Below are positions 7,188-16,551 of a DNA stretch of 64,000 nt, in pieces; position 1 is the first letter of the stretch, and each line of letters opens with the position of its first letter. The position numbers and the translations under genes were made by a program. Source of the DNA: Candidatus Zixiibacteriota bacterium (GTDB lineage Bacteria; Zixibacteria; MSB-5A5; GN15; JACZUZ01). The notes under the pieces were generated by a model, which worked only from the letters and a program-made list of their open reading frames with translations, searched no databases and was not told the DNA's origin. The stretch covers positions 1 through 64,000 of the forward strand of contig JAJRPM010000013.1 in the NCBI GenBank assembly GCA_024280775.1, written 5' to 3'.

Positions 7188-9392
7188 TTAGCTGTGGGCG
7201 CTATTATCTTCAATCGGAAAATACATTTTGAATGTGGCTCCTTCACCCTCTATGGAATCAACGGCAATTGTTCCATTGTGAGCCGACATAATGCGCTCTA
7301 CCACCGCCAACCCGAGACCGGTGCCAGTTTCCTTGGTTGTAAAATATCTATCGAACAATTTGGCGAGGTTTTCTTTCTTGATTCCAATACCAGTATCGCT
7401 AATCGATAGCTCTAAATAGTCACTGTTCTTAAAGTCCGGTCTGTCTATTTTGCCAGTGACATTCAGTTCTCCACCGTCCGGCATCGCATCAACAGCATTC
7501 ATCAACAGATTAAGCACAACCTCAAAGACTTGGTTCTTATTGACAATCACTTCCCAGTTCGTATCCGAGAAACTGAGGTTGGTAGTGATTTTGTGTTTCT
7601 CCAAGTCCGGAGCCACTAGCTCAAGCGCCCTCACAACAAGTCGACGCAAGTCGGTTTTCTCTGCTTCGTATTTGTGCGGTTTGGAAAAATCCACCAATTC
7701 ACTAACCAGCTCGTTAAGACGATGTGACTCCTCTTCAATCAGCTTGGTTAATTGCCGACTGTCCTCGCTGGCAGAATCGCCGATTTCCTTGCGCAGGAGA
7801 CCAATCGAGCCTTTGATAGCGGTTAGCGGCTTGCGCAAGTCATGCGAGATTTCAGAAATCATATTTCCCATGGTCAGCAAGCGTGAGGCATTGAGCATGG
7901 CCTTTTCTTTTTCATAAAGCGATGCTGATTGTGACACTACAATATCCGAGAGCGAGCGCTCATGCATATTGTACTTGTCCAAATAACTAGTGCCGAAGCA
8001 GAACAAATATGTAACCGCGCCATCACGAATTACCGGAGCTACCATGAAAGCGTCACTTCTTTCGCACTCCAGACCGATTCGAGGAAGACATTCCAAAATG
8101 TAGTCCTCCAGCTCTCGGCGGTCACTGCTCTCAATTCTCTCTAGCGACACTCCCCGTATCACTGGATCGCTTACTTTTTCATCTCCATAGACAATATTCC
8201 CGGAATCCGAGTATTCCATCTCCTTACCAAAGGCGCCAACCGCTTTCAGAGTCTGAGAGCGATTGTCGTTTTGTAGCCAGATACAATACTCCAGTGGGAT
8301 CAACTTACTAAGTGTTTCAAAAACCAGCTCCAGCATATCTTTCTGGGATGTAACAGATTTCATTTTGTCACTCAACTCATGTAACGCAATGAACTCCGAA
8401 AGCTGACGTGAGATTTCATCAAACTGGCGCGCGTCATTGATGACAACTGCCGCCTGCGATGCGAACATGATTGCCAGCCGCAAATCCGACTCGCTGAAAA
8501 CACCACCGTCTGTTTTTCGCGATAGATTGATTACACCTAGAACTTTGAACCCGACTTTTAGCGGCACACAGATCAATGACGCGTTACCATAACGCGCTCC
8601 GCTCTTGCGCTTGAATCGTGAATCTTCCTCAACATTCTCTATCAGAAGCGGATCACCGGATTGCGCCACAAAGCCGGAAATTGATTCTCCGACCGGTTGA
8701 CGCACATCGTGCACAATTTGCGCCTCTAGCCCCTGAGCCGCGGCGATTGTCAAGTATTTGCCAGACTGGTCTATCAGCATCACAGAACCAACAGTGGCAT
8801 GCGTAACTTTTGCAGATAATGACAGAATCTTCTCTAACAATGCGCGAGTGTCAGATGTTGAGGACAGGGATACACTAGCGTCATATAGCGCGTTGATTTC
8901 CTCAAACCTATTGGAGAGCTGACGGTTTGACTCTTCCAACGTTTCCAACAGATTGCGACGGCTCGACTCTAGATACTGCCTTTCCTGAGCTCGTTTCAAC
9001 GCCGATTGCAAATGATCAATACTCACCGGCTTAATCAGGTAGTCAGAGGCGCCCATATTGAGCGCTTCAATCGCTGTCTCTACTGTCGCATGACCAGTGA
9101 ACAGGATAACACAAATATTCTCATCCTCCTCACGCGCTTTGCGCAACACATCAAGACCATCGACACCAGGCATTTTCAAGTCGGTGAGAATCACATCCCA
9201 GCGGCCGTTCTTGATTTCACGACAAGCAATCGCTGAGTCCTGGTGCGCAACCACATCGTAGCCTTCGGCTGTTAATATCTGCTGAACAGATTCCAAAACC
9301 GAGCTATCATCATCAATCAGTAGCACACGTTCTAGAGTAGAGTCTTTGCGACCGTTATGTAATTTGTCTATTGGCATAGTTCTATTGAACAT
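7188..9392 (-). CDS. Soluble hybrid: receiver - GAF - histidine kinase
   Basis: About 734 residues with an unusual order. An N-terminal receiver domain (VLLIDDDSSVLESVQQIL; Asp in VILTDLKMPGVDG) is followed by a short coiled coil, a clear GAF domain (SVMLIDQSGKYLTIAAAQGL) and a second, less clear GAF-like stretch. Then come HisKA (phospho-His in MISEISHDLRKPLTA) and HATPase with GTGLGLAVVERIM. No membrane segment or signal peptide is seen, so it senses a cytoplasmic signal or receives phosphate from another kinase. The start is uncertain: TTG at 9446 or ATG at 9392; neither has a good ribosome site, and the receiver domain is intact either way. It precedes the NtrC-type regulator and follows folC by about 210 bp. 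Confidence 0.88.
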   Translation of the reverse strand: MFNRTMPIDKLHNGRKDSTLERVLLIDDDSSVLESVQQILTAEGYDVVAHQDSAIACREIKNGRWDVILTDLKMPGVDGLDVLRKAREEDENICVILFTGHATVETAIEALNMGASDYLIKPVSIDHLQSALKRAQERQYLESSRRNLLETLEESNRQLSNRFEEINALYDASVSLSSTSDTRALLEKILSLSAKVTHATVGSVMLIDQSGKYLTIAAAQGLEAQIVHDVRQPVGESISGFVAQSGDPLLIENVEEDSRFKRKSGARYGNASLICVPLKVGFKVLGVINLSRKTDGGVFSESDLRLAIMFASQAAVVINDARQFDEISRQLSEFIALHELSDKMKSVTSQKDMLELVFETLSKLIPLEYCIWLQNDNRSQTLKAVGAFGKEMEYSDSGNIVYGDEKVSDPVIRGVSLERIESSDRRELEDYILECLPRIGLECERSDAFMVAPVIRDGAVTYLFCFGTSYLDKYNMHERSLSDIVVSQSASLYEKEKAMLNASRLLTMGNMISEISHDLRKPLTAIKGSIGLLRKEIGDSASEDSRQLTKLIEEESHRLNELVSELVDFSKPHKYEAEKTDLRRLVVRALELVAPDLEKHKITTNLSFSDTNWEVIVNKNQVFEVVLNLLMNAVDAMPDGGELNVTGKIDRPDFKNSDYLELSISDTGIGIKKENLAKLFDRYFTTKETGTGLGLAVVERIMSAHNGTIAVDSIEGEGATFKMYFPIEDNSAHS

Positions 9393-9509
9393 AGTGTATT
9401 GGCGTAGTATTCTGTTTATGTGTGATGCTACGAGTTCTTCAGTCAATCTGTCAAGTTATCGGCTGAAATACCCACATCCACATAGCCGCATAGCCACAAT
9501 AGAGAACAA

Positions 9510-9545
9510 CAGCTATCACTCACTATCACTTCAGTGTGATAGCTG
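9510..9545 (-). other. Inverted repeat CAGCTATCAC / GTGATAGCTG
   Basis: A perfect 10-bp inverted repeat (9510-9519 and 9536-9545) with a 16-nt spacer lies between folC and the hybrid kinase. Read on the minus strand it is followed by TTGTTCTCT, only mildly T-rich. It could be a weak terminator for folC or an operator for the kinase gene. Confidence 0.35.
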
Positions 9546-9604
9546 GTGTACAATTTCAGTTTGAAACAGATTGCAATGAATCGATGATGAGATGATACAA
9601 GAGG

Positions 9605-10849
9605 TTAGATAGAGTCTTGTTTAGCCAGGAATTCGCCTACAAGATAGTGGGAGCCAACTACAATAACTAAGTCACCTCTGCCAGTATTTCTAATTGCGCG
9701 ACGAAATGCCGCCAGGGGTGTCTTGTTCATTCGGATTACCGGCTTTGCCTGCTGACTAAAACGCTTCGCTAAGTCAGCAAGTTCAATCGGGTCAGCCGAG
9801 CGACGTGTGCTTATCGCTGTCACTGTCAATGACTCTGCGATAAGAGTCAGCTTGCGCAACGCATGGGAATGATCTTTTTGCTTCACTAGACCTACCACAA
9901 TATGCGCTTTCCGTCCGGGGAATCTCTGTTGGAATGTGTTGACGAAAGCGTCGATTCCGGTTTGATTGTGTGCGACATCAAGAATGACAGTCGCCCCAGT
10001 AGATACCTTAGTGATTTGGAATCTGCCTTGCCAGTGGATCTTGGCTAACCCGGTTTTGATATTCTCCGGGGAAACTGCATAGCGCTTCTTCTGCAAGTGT
10101 GACACTACAGTCAACGCCAAACGCAGGTTTTCCTGCTGATGGTCTCCCTGTAGTCCCAACGAAGAAGAAAACTTCTGGCAATGGCGACTCGACACTAAAG
10201 GCAGGACTCTTGCCGACTGTGATTCTGCAATTTTGCGGAGCTCTCCTTCCGCTGAACTTGGCATCACTCCCAGAGCTACCGGAACTGATGGCTTTATGAT
10301 GCCACCTTTTTCTTTGGCGATTGCCTGCAACGTGCCGCCCAAAATACGCGTGTGGTCCAAACTGATTTCTGTTATGGCGCAAACCAACGGTGAGAGAATG
10401 TTGGTGGCGTCCAATCTGCCGCCAAGTCCGGTTTCCATTATTGCAATCTCTACCTGTCTTTCGGCAAAATAACTCAACGCCAATGACACCATCACTTCAA
10501 AATAGGTAATCTTGCGCGCGTTAATATCTGGCTTGTGGTTCTCAATAAACTTCGCAACAAACTGCTTGCTGATTTTTCGTCCGTTGATTGTGATTCGTTC
10601 GCGAAAATCCACTAGATGCGGCGATGTGAAAACCCCGGTTTTGTATCCCGCTTGCATCAGGACAGAACCTAACATCTTCACAGTTGAGCCTTTGCCATTA
10701 GTGCCGGCAAAATGAACAGTCGAAAATAAGTCCTGCGGATTGCCAAGGTGTTCAACGAATTCACGGACATTATCCAGTCCGAGTTTCATTCCGAAGAATT
10801 CACGCGACTTGATAAAGCGTGTGGCTGATTTGTAACGCTGTTCAATCAC
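9605..10849 (-). CDS. folC: Bifunctional folylpolyglutamate synthase / dihydrofolate synthase
   Basis: A 414-residue Mur-ligase-superfamily enzyme that adds glutamate to dihydropteroate and to reduced folates, in folate biosynthesis. The ATP-binding P-loop FAGTNGKGSTVKML lies at about residues 47-60. The family motifs YFEVMVSLALSYFAE and METGLGGRLDATN follow, and the C-terminal ligase domain starts near ILDVAHNQTGIDAF. The start is GTG at 10849. It is the last gene of the serS-porX-tsaE-accD run, about 75 bp after accD; accD-folC adjacency is a common bacterial arrangement. Confidence 0.95.
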   Translation of the reverse strand: MIEQRYKSATRFIKSREFFGMKLGLDNVREFVEHLGNPQDLFSTVHFAGTNGKGSTVKMLGSVLMQAGYKTGVFTSPHLVDFRERITINGRKISKQFVAKFIENHKPDINARKITYFEVMVSLALSYFAERQVEIAIMETGLGGRLDATNILSPLVCAITEISLDHTRILGGTLQAIAKEKGGIIKPSVPVALGVMPSSAEGELRKIAESQSARVLPLVSSRHCQKFSSSLGLQGDHQQENLRLALTVVSHLQKKRYAVSPENIKTGLAKIHWQGRFQITKVSTGATVILDVAHNQTGIDAFVNTFQQRFPGRKAHIVVGLVKQKDHSHALRKLTLIAESLTVTAISTRRSADPIELADLAKRFSQQAKPVIRMNKTPLAAFRRAIRNTGRGDLVIVVGSHYLVGEFLAKQDSI

Positions 10850-10924
10850 TATTGATTCCGATGTGATGGTAATAGCGTTGACGTTAGCTAGGTAGTGTTT
10901 TCTTATGAGGAAACGATAGCGCTT

Positions 10925-11821
10925 TTAGGCTACTGAGGATGAGGCGCCAGGAGTATTCGGGTCACCTGCTCTCTTAGAGACATTGTCGGTGAAGTAACGC
11001 AGAAAAAGTGAAATCGTATGACGCAGGCTCTTGCGATCAACAACTTTATCGAGAAAGCCTCTTTCAAGGAAAAACTCCGAAGACTGGAACCCCTCCGGCA
11101 GGTCCTGTCCAATTGTTTGGCGAATCACTCTCGGTCCGGCGAAACCCAATAGCGCTCCTGGTTCAGCAATGATTACATCGCCCAGTGACGCATAGGACGC
11201 CATCACTCCCGCGGTGGTAGGATTTGTCAAAACAGAAATATACGGCAAGCCTTGTTCTGCAAGTTTGGCCAGCAGCGCCGAGGTCTTAGCCATTTGCATC
11301 AGAGACAGAATCCCCTCTTGCATTCGAGCGCCGCCTGAGCAAGAAACAATCACTATCGGAAGACTGTTGTCCATCGCGCGCTCAATAGCCCGTGCAATTT
11401 TTTCACCTACAACTGAGCCCATCGAGCCACCAATAAATGAGAAATCCATAATGACAAAGGAAATCGGCAGTTTATCGATTGCGCCCAAACCGGATATGAT
11501 CGCGTCATTGCGCCCGGTTTTTTGCTGAGCGGCTTTTACTCTATCGGGGTAGCGTTTGGAGTCTTTGAACTCCAACGGGTCACAGCTAACTAAGTTCTGG
11601 TCGAATTCTTCGAGCTTGCCATCATCGAGCATCAGGCTAATATATTTCTTGCTTGAAATGCGAAAATGATAATCACAATTCGGACAAACCCAAAACGTCT
11701 CTTCAAGAGTCTTGGTGTAGATAATCTCCGAGCACGACTTGCACTTGGTCCATAGACCGTCGGGAATATCCTTTTTGGGCTGGCTCACCAGACCGGGTTT
11801 TGATTTCTTAAACCATTCCAT
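10925..11821 (-). CDS. accD: Acetyl-CoA carboxylase carboxyltransferase subunit beta
   Basis: 298 residues. With AccA it forms the carboxyltransferase that moves CO2 from biotin carboxyl carrier protein to acetyl-CoA, the first step of fatty-acid synthesis. The N-terminal four-cysteine zinc ribbon is intact (CKSC at about 27-30, CPNC at about 46-49). The crotonase-like core shows FIGGSMGSVVGEKI, SCSGGARMQEG and GFAGPRVIRQTIG. ATG start. accA is not in this window, as is usual in bacteria that encode the two subunits apart. It sits 48 bp downstream of rimI. Confidence 0.96.
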   Translation of the reverse strand: MEWFKKSKPGLVSQPKKDIPDGLWTKCKSCSEIIYTKTLEETFWVCPNCDYHFRISSKKYISLMLDDGKLEEFDQNLVSCDPLEFKDSKRYPDRVKAAQQKTGRNDAIISGLGAIDKLPISFVIMDFSFIGGSMGSVVGEKIARAIERAMDNSLPIVIVSCSGGARMQEGILSLMQMAKTSALLAKLAEQGLPYISVLTNPTTAGVMASYASLGDVIIAEPGALLGFAGPRVIRQTIGQDLPEGFQSSEFFLERGFLDKVVDRKSLRHTISLFLRYFTDNVSKRAGDPNTPGASSSVA

Positions 11822-11869
11822 CTTTTTCTTACTCGTTTGGTTCAGACGCAGAATTCTTAAGTATGAATT

Positions 11870-12340
11870 CTAGTCACCAACCTGCAATTCTCTTACATAT
11901 ACAATTGCATCCTCGCTCGGCTTAGAATAATAGCTTTTCCGGCGATACAATTCATTAAATCCATTTTTTTCATACAGCAATTGCGCTCCGGAGCTGGACT
12001 CACGGACTTCCAAAAACACCGCGGCGCTGCCCGATTCACGAGCTTCTGCAAAGATAGCGTCAAGAAGCCGCTTGGCAACCCCTTTCCGGCGATATCCTTC
12101 AGCCACTGCAATATTGGTCAAATGAGTCTCCCCGGCGACGCTGTAATAGCAGGCATAAGCAATAATCTCTTCCGAGACGTCAGACTCTTCTTCAGGAACC
12201 GCTTCTACCACATATCCGCCACCGTTTTCGTAGTCCAAAGTGTCTTCAAAGGCGATTCTCGTCCAAGGATCAGGAAATATCTCCTTCTCGAACTCCACCA
12301 CAGCCGGAATATCGGCCTCTTGCATTTTTCTAATTTGCAT
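11870..12340 (-). CDS. rimI: Ribosomal protein S18-alanine N-acetyltransferase
   Basis: A 156-residue GNAT acetyltransferase. The acetyl-CoA binding motif A reads LTNIAVAEGYRRKGVAKRLL (about 75-95), preceded by an EIFPDPWT-type N-terminus typical of RimI. It acetylates the N-terminal alanine of ribosomal protein S18. It lies directly after tsaB, the usual tsaE-tsaB-rimI grouping, which separates it from other GNATs. ATG start. Confidence 0.9.
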   Translation of the reverse strand: MQIRKMQEADIPAVVEFEKEIFPDPWTRIAFEDTLDYENGGGYVVEAVPEEESDVSEEIIAYACYYSVAGETHLTNIAVAEGYRRKGVAKRLLDAIFAEARESGSAAVFLEVRESSSGAQLLYEKNGFNELYRRKSYYSKPSEDAIVYVRELQVGD

Positions 12341-12363
12341 GTTCGATTTCTCAAATCAATCGA

Positions 12364-13047
12364 CTAGGACTTCCTAGCTTCCAGCGCGCGAATTTCCGCT
12401 CCCGAACGTTGAATATAGAGCGGTTCCAATTCAGTCCATGGGGTCAATGCTCCACTTTGATATTTCTCTGCGGCGGCTTGGAATAGTGACTCTAATCTGA
12501 AGTTAATTGATTGCGCTTTGGTGGCATTGATAGTTTTGCCTTCCAGGACAGGAATATCGCAATCGATGAAACCCATTGACTCTTGTGATTCGGCCAAATC
12601 CTCTATGGTAACTACATCAACCTGCGCTTCTTCTGCACTCGAAACGCGAAAGCGGTAGTAAGTGTTGGCTTTCATCAATACCAATAACGCCTCGGGAATC
12701 GGTTCCTTTGCCTCTCTTAACTGATGTAGCGCCTGCTCAAATCGTGACACTCCCACCAATGGGATATCACAAGCGCCGACAATGCCCTTGGCGAATGACA
12801 GCCCGACGCGCAGACCAGTGAATGAACCCGGACCGAGCGCAACAATCACACCCTCAATATCTGCAAAAGTCAATTCAAGCTCGCGCATCAATTCCTCAGT
12901 CAACACCGCGCAATTCCTGGTTCGAGACTCAGCGCGATTGGCGCTCTTGCTATGAACTTTCCCGGCGAGGCTCACTGCTACTACTATTGTGTCACCTGCG
13001 GTATCTAGCGCAATAAAGTTGTCTATAGTGTGATTCTTTGAATTCAA
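12364..13047 (-). CDS. tsaB: tRNA threonylcarbamoyladenosine biosynthesis protein TsaB
   Basis: An ASKHA-fold partner of TsaD and TsaE in making t6A37 in ANN-decoding tRNAs. The family block ALGPGSFTGLRVGLSFAKGI is intact near residues 75-95, and FIALDTAGDTIVV opens the fold. The frame extends to a TTG at 13068, but TTG 13047 is preferred: it overlaps the tsaE stop as TTGA and has AAGAAGG 7 nt upstream, giving 227 residues. That is a clear case of translational coupling. Confidence 0.92.
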   Translation of the reverse strand: MNSKNHTIDNFIALDTAGDTIVVAVSLAGKVHSKSANRAESRTRNCAVLTEELMRELELTFADIEGVIVALGPGSFTGLRVGLSFAKGIVGACDIPLVGVSRFEQALHQLREAKEPIPEALLVLMKANTYYRFRVSSAEEAQVDVVTIEDLAESQESMGFIDCDIPVLEGKTINATKAQSINFRLESLFQAAAEKYQSGALTPWTELEPLYIQRSGAEIRALEARKS

Positions 13048-13520
13048 ACCGCAGACCTTCTTATACAAAATTCTCTATTGGAGCCCTCGGCGCGAATGTC
13101 AATCCACACAAACTGCCCCTGAATCAATTCTTCCTGTAGGAGCGGCTTGATATTCTCCGGCCACTCAATCAGGATAACCGCCTCGCGCTCCAGATAGTCT
13201 TCCCAACCGATTTGCAGTATCTCTTCGGGTTTGGCAATTCGATAGCAATCAAAATGTAGTACTTCCACATCGCCCTGATATTCATGGGCAATAGAAAAAG
13301 TGGGAGAACGCACATCATCAGGGTTTACCCCCAAACCGCTGGCAATGCCGCGGCAAAGCACAGTTTTGCCTGCGCCCAGGTCGCCTGCGATACACACAAT
13401 ATCACCGGCAGAAAGTCCTTGTGCAAGACTTGCGCCCAACGCAATAGTTTCTTCTGCCGAAGCGCTAGTAAATCTCTCGCTCTTGGTTTCTTTGGGAGCG
13501 CTCATCACTGAACCCGTCAC
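13044..13520 (-). CDS. tsaE: tRNA threonylcarbamoyladenosine biosynthesis ATPase TsaE
   Basis: A 158-residue P-loop ATPase of the t6A pathway. Walker A is GDLGAGKTVLCRGIA (about 45-59), followed by the family motif RSPTFSIAHEY and HFDCYRI. The GTG at 13520 shares one base with the porX stop (TAGTG); an internal ATG at 13505 is an alternative. From memory, porX is next to tsaE in many Bacteroidetes, so this pairing looks ancient rather than accidental. Confidence 0.94.
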   Translation of the reverse strand: MTGSVMSAPKETKSERFTSASAEETIALGASLAQGLSAGDIVCIAGDLGAGKTVLCRGIASGLGVNPDDVRSPTFSIAHEYQGDVEVLHFDCYRIAKPEEILQIGWEDYLEREAVILIEWPENIKPLLQEELIQGQFVWIDIRAEGSNREFCIRRSAV

Positions 13521-15136
13521 TACCGCGGTCTCAATACAGACAATGGAATAATCATCTCTTCGAGTGACAGCCCACCATGTTGGAATGAATTCTGGAATTG
13601 ACGCACATGCTCGTTGTACCTATTCGGGTATACAAAATAGTAATCCTCTTTGGCAATTATATAGGTTGTAGCCAAACGCGGCTTAGGCAAACGGTATTCT
13701 TCAGGTTTACGAATGATGATTCCCTGCTTGGGATCGCAATTGAGATTGACACCATGCTTATAGCGCAATGTTGTCGAAGTGTCTCGTTTACCATGCGCTA
13801 ACGCTCCTCGGTGGCATAGTTTTGAACCATGATCGGTGGTGATAATTACCGTATGACCATGCGAGGCAAAATCTTTCAGCGCTTTGAACAATGTGCTATG
13901 AGTAAACCAACTGAGTGTGATTGAACGAAAAGCGCTCTCATTGCCGGCGATTTCTTTGAGTATCATATTGTTGGAACGACCGTGCGACATAATATCCAGA
14001 AAGTTCACTACTATAGTAGAGAACTTGCGCGGATAGAAGTCTGAAATCTTGCGATACAGAGTATCCATTTCAGCGTTATTGAAAACTTTGGCGTACTTGA
14101 TTCCTGATTTCGGAACAGCGTCACGTTCCTTCAGCGCCGCGTTTATCATTTCTTCCTCAAAACGATTCAGCGAACCGGCGTCCTCAACGCTCCAAATATC
14201 AGGATAGCGCTCGTTGATTTCATCGGGAAACAACCCAGAAAACAACGCATTGCGCGCATAGGGAGTTGCAGTTGGCAATAGAGAGTAGAAATGTTTGCGC
14301 TCAATATCGAAATATTCAGAGAGCAGAGGCTCCAACGCCACCCACTGGTCGAGACGCATACAGTCGATAACCACAAACACCAGTTTCTCCGAGTTCGTTA
14401 GCTCGGGCATCACTGTGTGATCAATAACATCCGGCGGCAACAAAGGACGAGTCCCCTCCTGATAGGGAGTTTTCATCCAATCGACATAGTTCTTCTCTAC
14501 ATACTTGGTAAATTCAATGTTCCACTCGGTATGCGTTCCGGCATGTGTGTGCCATAGTCCTGTATCCGGGAATTCGGAAAGCTCGATATCCCATTCGGAG
14601 AGTATCGAAGCCGCGTCAAACCAATCCTCAGGTGTAACCGGGCCATATAATTTTTGGTTGAACCGATTGATATCGGCGATATAACGCTTTCCTAGCGCGT
14701 CAGAGCGTATCTTGCGTGAATCCAAAATCCGTTTGATAGCCATCAGCGCCTGTGAAGGATTGAGGGGCTTGGTTAAGTAGTCATCAATCTTTTGCCCGAT
14801 AGCCTCTTCCATCAAAGACTCTTCCTCGGATTTTGTCACCATGATAACCGGAAGATGCGGACTAATTACCTTGAGCTCTTCAAGAGTGGTCAGCCCATCC
14901 ATCCCGGGCATCATCTCATCAAGGAGCGCTAATTCAAAACGCTCACTACGCACCAATTTGATCGCCTCTTCGCCCGAAGAACAACATGTGACGGAATAGC
15001 CCTTGCCTTCAAGAAATAGAATATGCGGTTTGAGTGTGACAATTTCATCGTCAATCCACAGAAGTTTCTTGGGCGAAGCCGCCTTTTCTGTTTTGGGATT
15101 GGGCGCTTGTTTGGATTTATCTTTAGGTGCGTTCAT
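13520..15136 (-). CDS. porX: PorX-type response regulator with PglZ phosphatase domain (T9SS regulator)
   Basis: 538 residues: a receiver domain (about 23-140, phosphoacceptor Asp73 in LLDEMMPGMDG), a helical linker, then an alkaline-phosphatase-superfamily PglZ domain. In the latter, KLVFVVIDCMRLDQW supplies a metal-binding Asp (Asp258), LLPTATPYARNALFSG the likely Thr nucleophile (289 or 291), and TTDHGS further metal ligands. This matches PorX of Porphyromonas gingivalis, which with PorY controls type IX secretion and hydrolyses oligonucleotide or nucleotide substrates. The gene is between the PorY-like kinase (42 bp upstream) and tsaE (1-bp overlap). Which promoters or sigma factor it acts through cannot be seen here. 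Confidence 0.93.
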   Translation of the reverse strand: MNAPKDKSKQAPNPKTEKAASPKKLLWIDDEIVTLKPHILFLEGKGYSVTCCSSGEEAIKLVRSERFELALLDEMMPGMDGLTTLEELKVISPHLPVIMVTKSEEESLMEEAIGQKIDDYLTKPLNPSQALMAIKRILDSRKIRSDALGKRYIADINRFNQKLYGPVTPEDWFDAASILSEWDIELSEFPDTGLWHTHAGTHTEWNIEFTKYVEKNYVDWMKTPYQEGTRPLLPPDVIDHTVMPELTNSEKLVFVVIDCMRLDQWVALEPLLSEYFDIERKHFYSLLPTATPYARNALFSGLFPDEINERYPDIWSVEDAGSLNRFEEEMINAALKERDAVPKSGIKYAKVFNNAEMDTLYRKISDFYPRKFSTIVVNFLDIMSHGRSNNMILKEIAGNESAFRSITLSWFTHSTLFKALKDFASHGHTVIITTDHGSKLCHRGALAHGKRDTSTTLRYKHGVNLNCDPKQGIIIRKPEEYRLPKPRLATTYIIAKEDYYFVYPNRYNEHVRQFQNSFQHGGLSLEEMIIPLSVLRPR

Positions 15137-15178
15137 AGTTCGTCGCTTGTGATCTTATTTTGCTAGAATTGTTAAGAG

Positions 15179-16489
15179 CTATGCTTGCTCTTTAGATGCG
15201 CTCTTTTTTGAAGAAACACCGGCGATGGGAATACTTATACAAAAAACTGTTTCGCCAGGGGCGCTTCTTAACAGCGCAAGTTTGCCACCGTGATACTCTT
15301 CAATAATCCGCCGCGCCAAAGTTAGCCCCAGCCCCCAGCCGCGTTTCTTTGAACTGAAACCGGCGCGAAATATTCTGCGTTGCACACCAAGCGGAATACC
15401 TCGTCCGTTGTCTGCAACTTCCAATCGCGCCCAGCGCCCATCCGATGAAACACGGCTACTTAACTCTATCAAACCGCTGGCAGAATCCACTGCGTCAAGC
15501 GCATTCCGTATGAGATTCTCCACAGTCCAACCGAACAATTCGGGGTTCATCATTGCTTTGTCTACCCCGCCAGCGTCAAATGACACTTTGGCTCCTGCAT
15601 TACCGAAGGCCAGTCGCTGCTGAAAGTATTCTACCGTTTCGCAGACGCTTTGGTCGAATTCACATTCGGCTAATTGCGGGGCGCTACCGATTTTTCCGAA
15701 ACGATTGGCAACTTTCTTAAGGCGCTCTACATCAGCGCTCATAGAATCCAACGCCAGCGGCAATGAAACACCGTCATCCGCACCAGCAGCGCTGTGTAGC
15801 TCAGGTGAATTGGCGCACTTTTCTTTCAATAATTCCAACCAACCCATCAGAGCCGAAATAGGAGTGCCAAGCTGATGCGCAGTTTCTTTGGCCATCCCCA
15901 CCCAGATGTGACGCTCATCTGATTTCTTGATATTGGTAAAGCCAACTATCCCAATAGAAAGAACCGAGATGACCATCGCTATTTGTATATAGGGCGCGAT
16001 TTTCAGGTTCTCAACCAGATGCGAGTCACCATAGTAAAAATAATTGATTCCTATGCCACTGAAGGTAAGCGAATCGGAGCTATCACCGAACACGATTTCG
16101 ATTTCTCCATGCTCCCGCCTCATCTTCTCCATCAGTTCTACTATTTTCTCGATATCCTCCGGGCTCCTGTCGGTGTCAGCCACGCCGGGAATGTTGCGCC
16201 AGAAGTTTGGCTCGCGCTCCGCTGAGGCGACAATTATTGGAAAGTTGGCGCGAGAAATGATTTCATCAAAAATCAATTGAGTCTCGGCGCTGGGAGTGGA
16301 GGGGTCAACAGCTTTCACCCACAAACGCACAAACGAAGCAACTTTCTCCTGCGCTTCGTCCTGCAATTGCCTGATAACATCATAGGTGTACCACATAAAC
16401 ACAAACGAGACAATCACCACAGCAGTCAGCAAAAACAGCTTGAACACTGTCGAACCGGCAATATGGATTTTCACACGAGAGTCTTGCAC
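15179..16489 (-). CDS. Membrane sensor histidine kinase, PorY-like
   Basis: 436 residues: transmembrane helix about 14-34, a periplasmic domain of about 130 residues rich in acidic helices, a second helix about 166-186, then a kinase core without an obvious HAMP domain. The H-box reads WVGMAKETAHQLGTPISA (His205), a variant I associate with Bacteroidetes kinases including PorY, in which 'AHQLGTP' replaces 'SHELRTP'. The ATPase domain has NLIRNALDAVD and GWGLGLTLARRII. GTG start, weak ribosome site. Its place directly before porX makes it the natural phosphodonor for PorX. The name porY is withheld because the sensory domain could not be compared. Confidence 0.85.
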   Translation of the reverse strand: MQDSRVKIHIAGSTVFKLFLLTAVVIVSFVFMWYTYDVIRQLQDEAQEKVASFVRLWVKAVDPSTPSAETQLIFDEIISRANFPIIVASAEREPNFWRNIPGVADTDRSPEDIEKIVELMEKMRREHGEIEIVFGDSSDSLTFSGIGINYFYYGDSHLVENLKIAPYIQIAMVISVLSIGIVGFTNIKKSDERHIWVGMAKETAHQLGTPISALMGWLELLKEKCANSPELHSAAGADDGVSLPLALDSMSADVERLKKVANRFGKIGSAPQLAECEFDQSVCETVEYFQQRLAFGNAGAKVSFDAGGVDKAMMNPELFGWTVENLIRNALDAVDSASGLIELSSRVSSDGRWARLEVADNGRGIPLGVQRRIFRAGFSSKKRGWGLGLTLARRIIEEYHGGKLALLRSAPGETVFCISIPIAGVSSKKSASKEQA

Positions 16490-16551
16490 AAGTATTACTT
16501 TAGGTTTTGATACATTGAGCTTTGTTGCTTTGCGCTAACAGTTAAGAAGGG

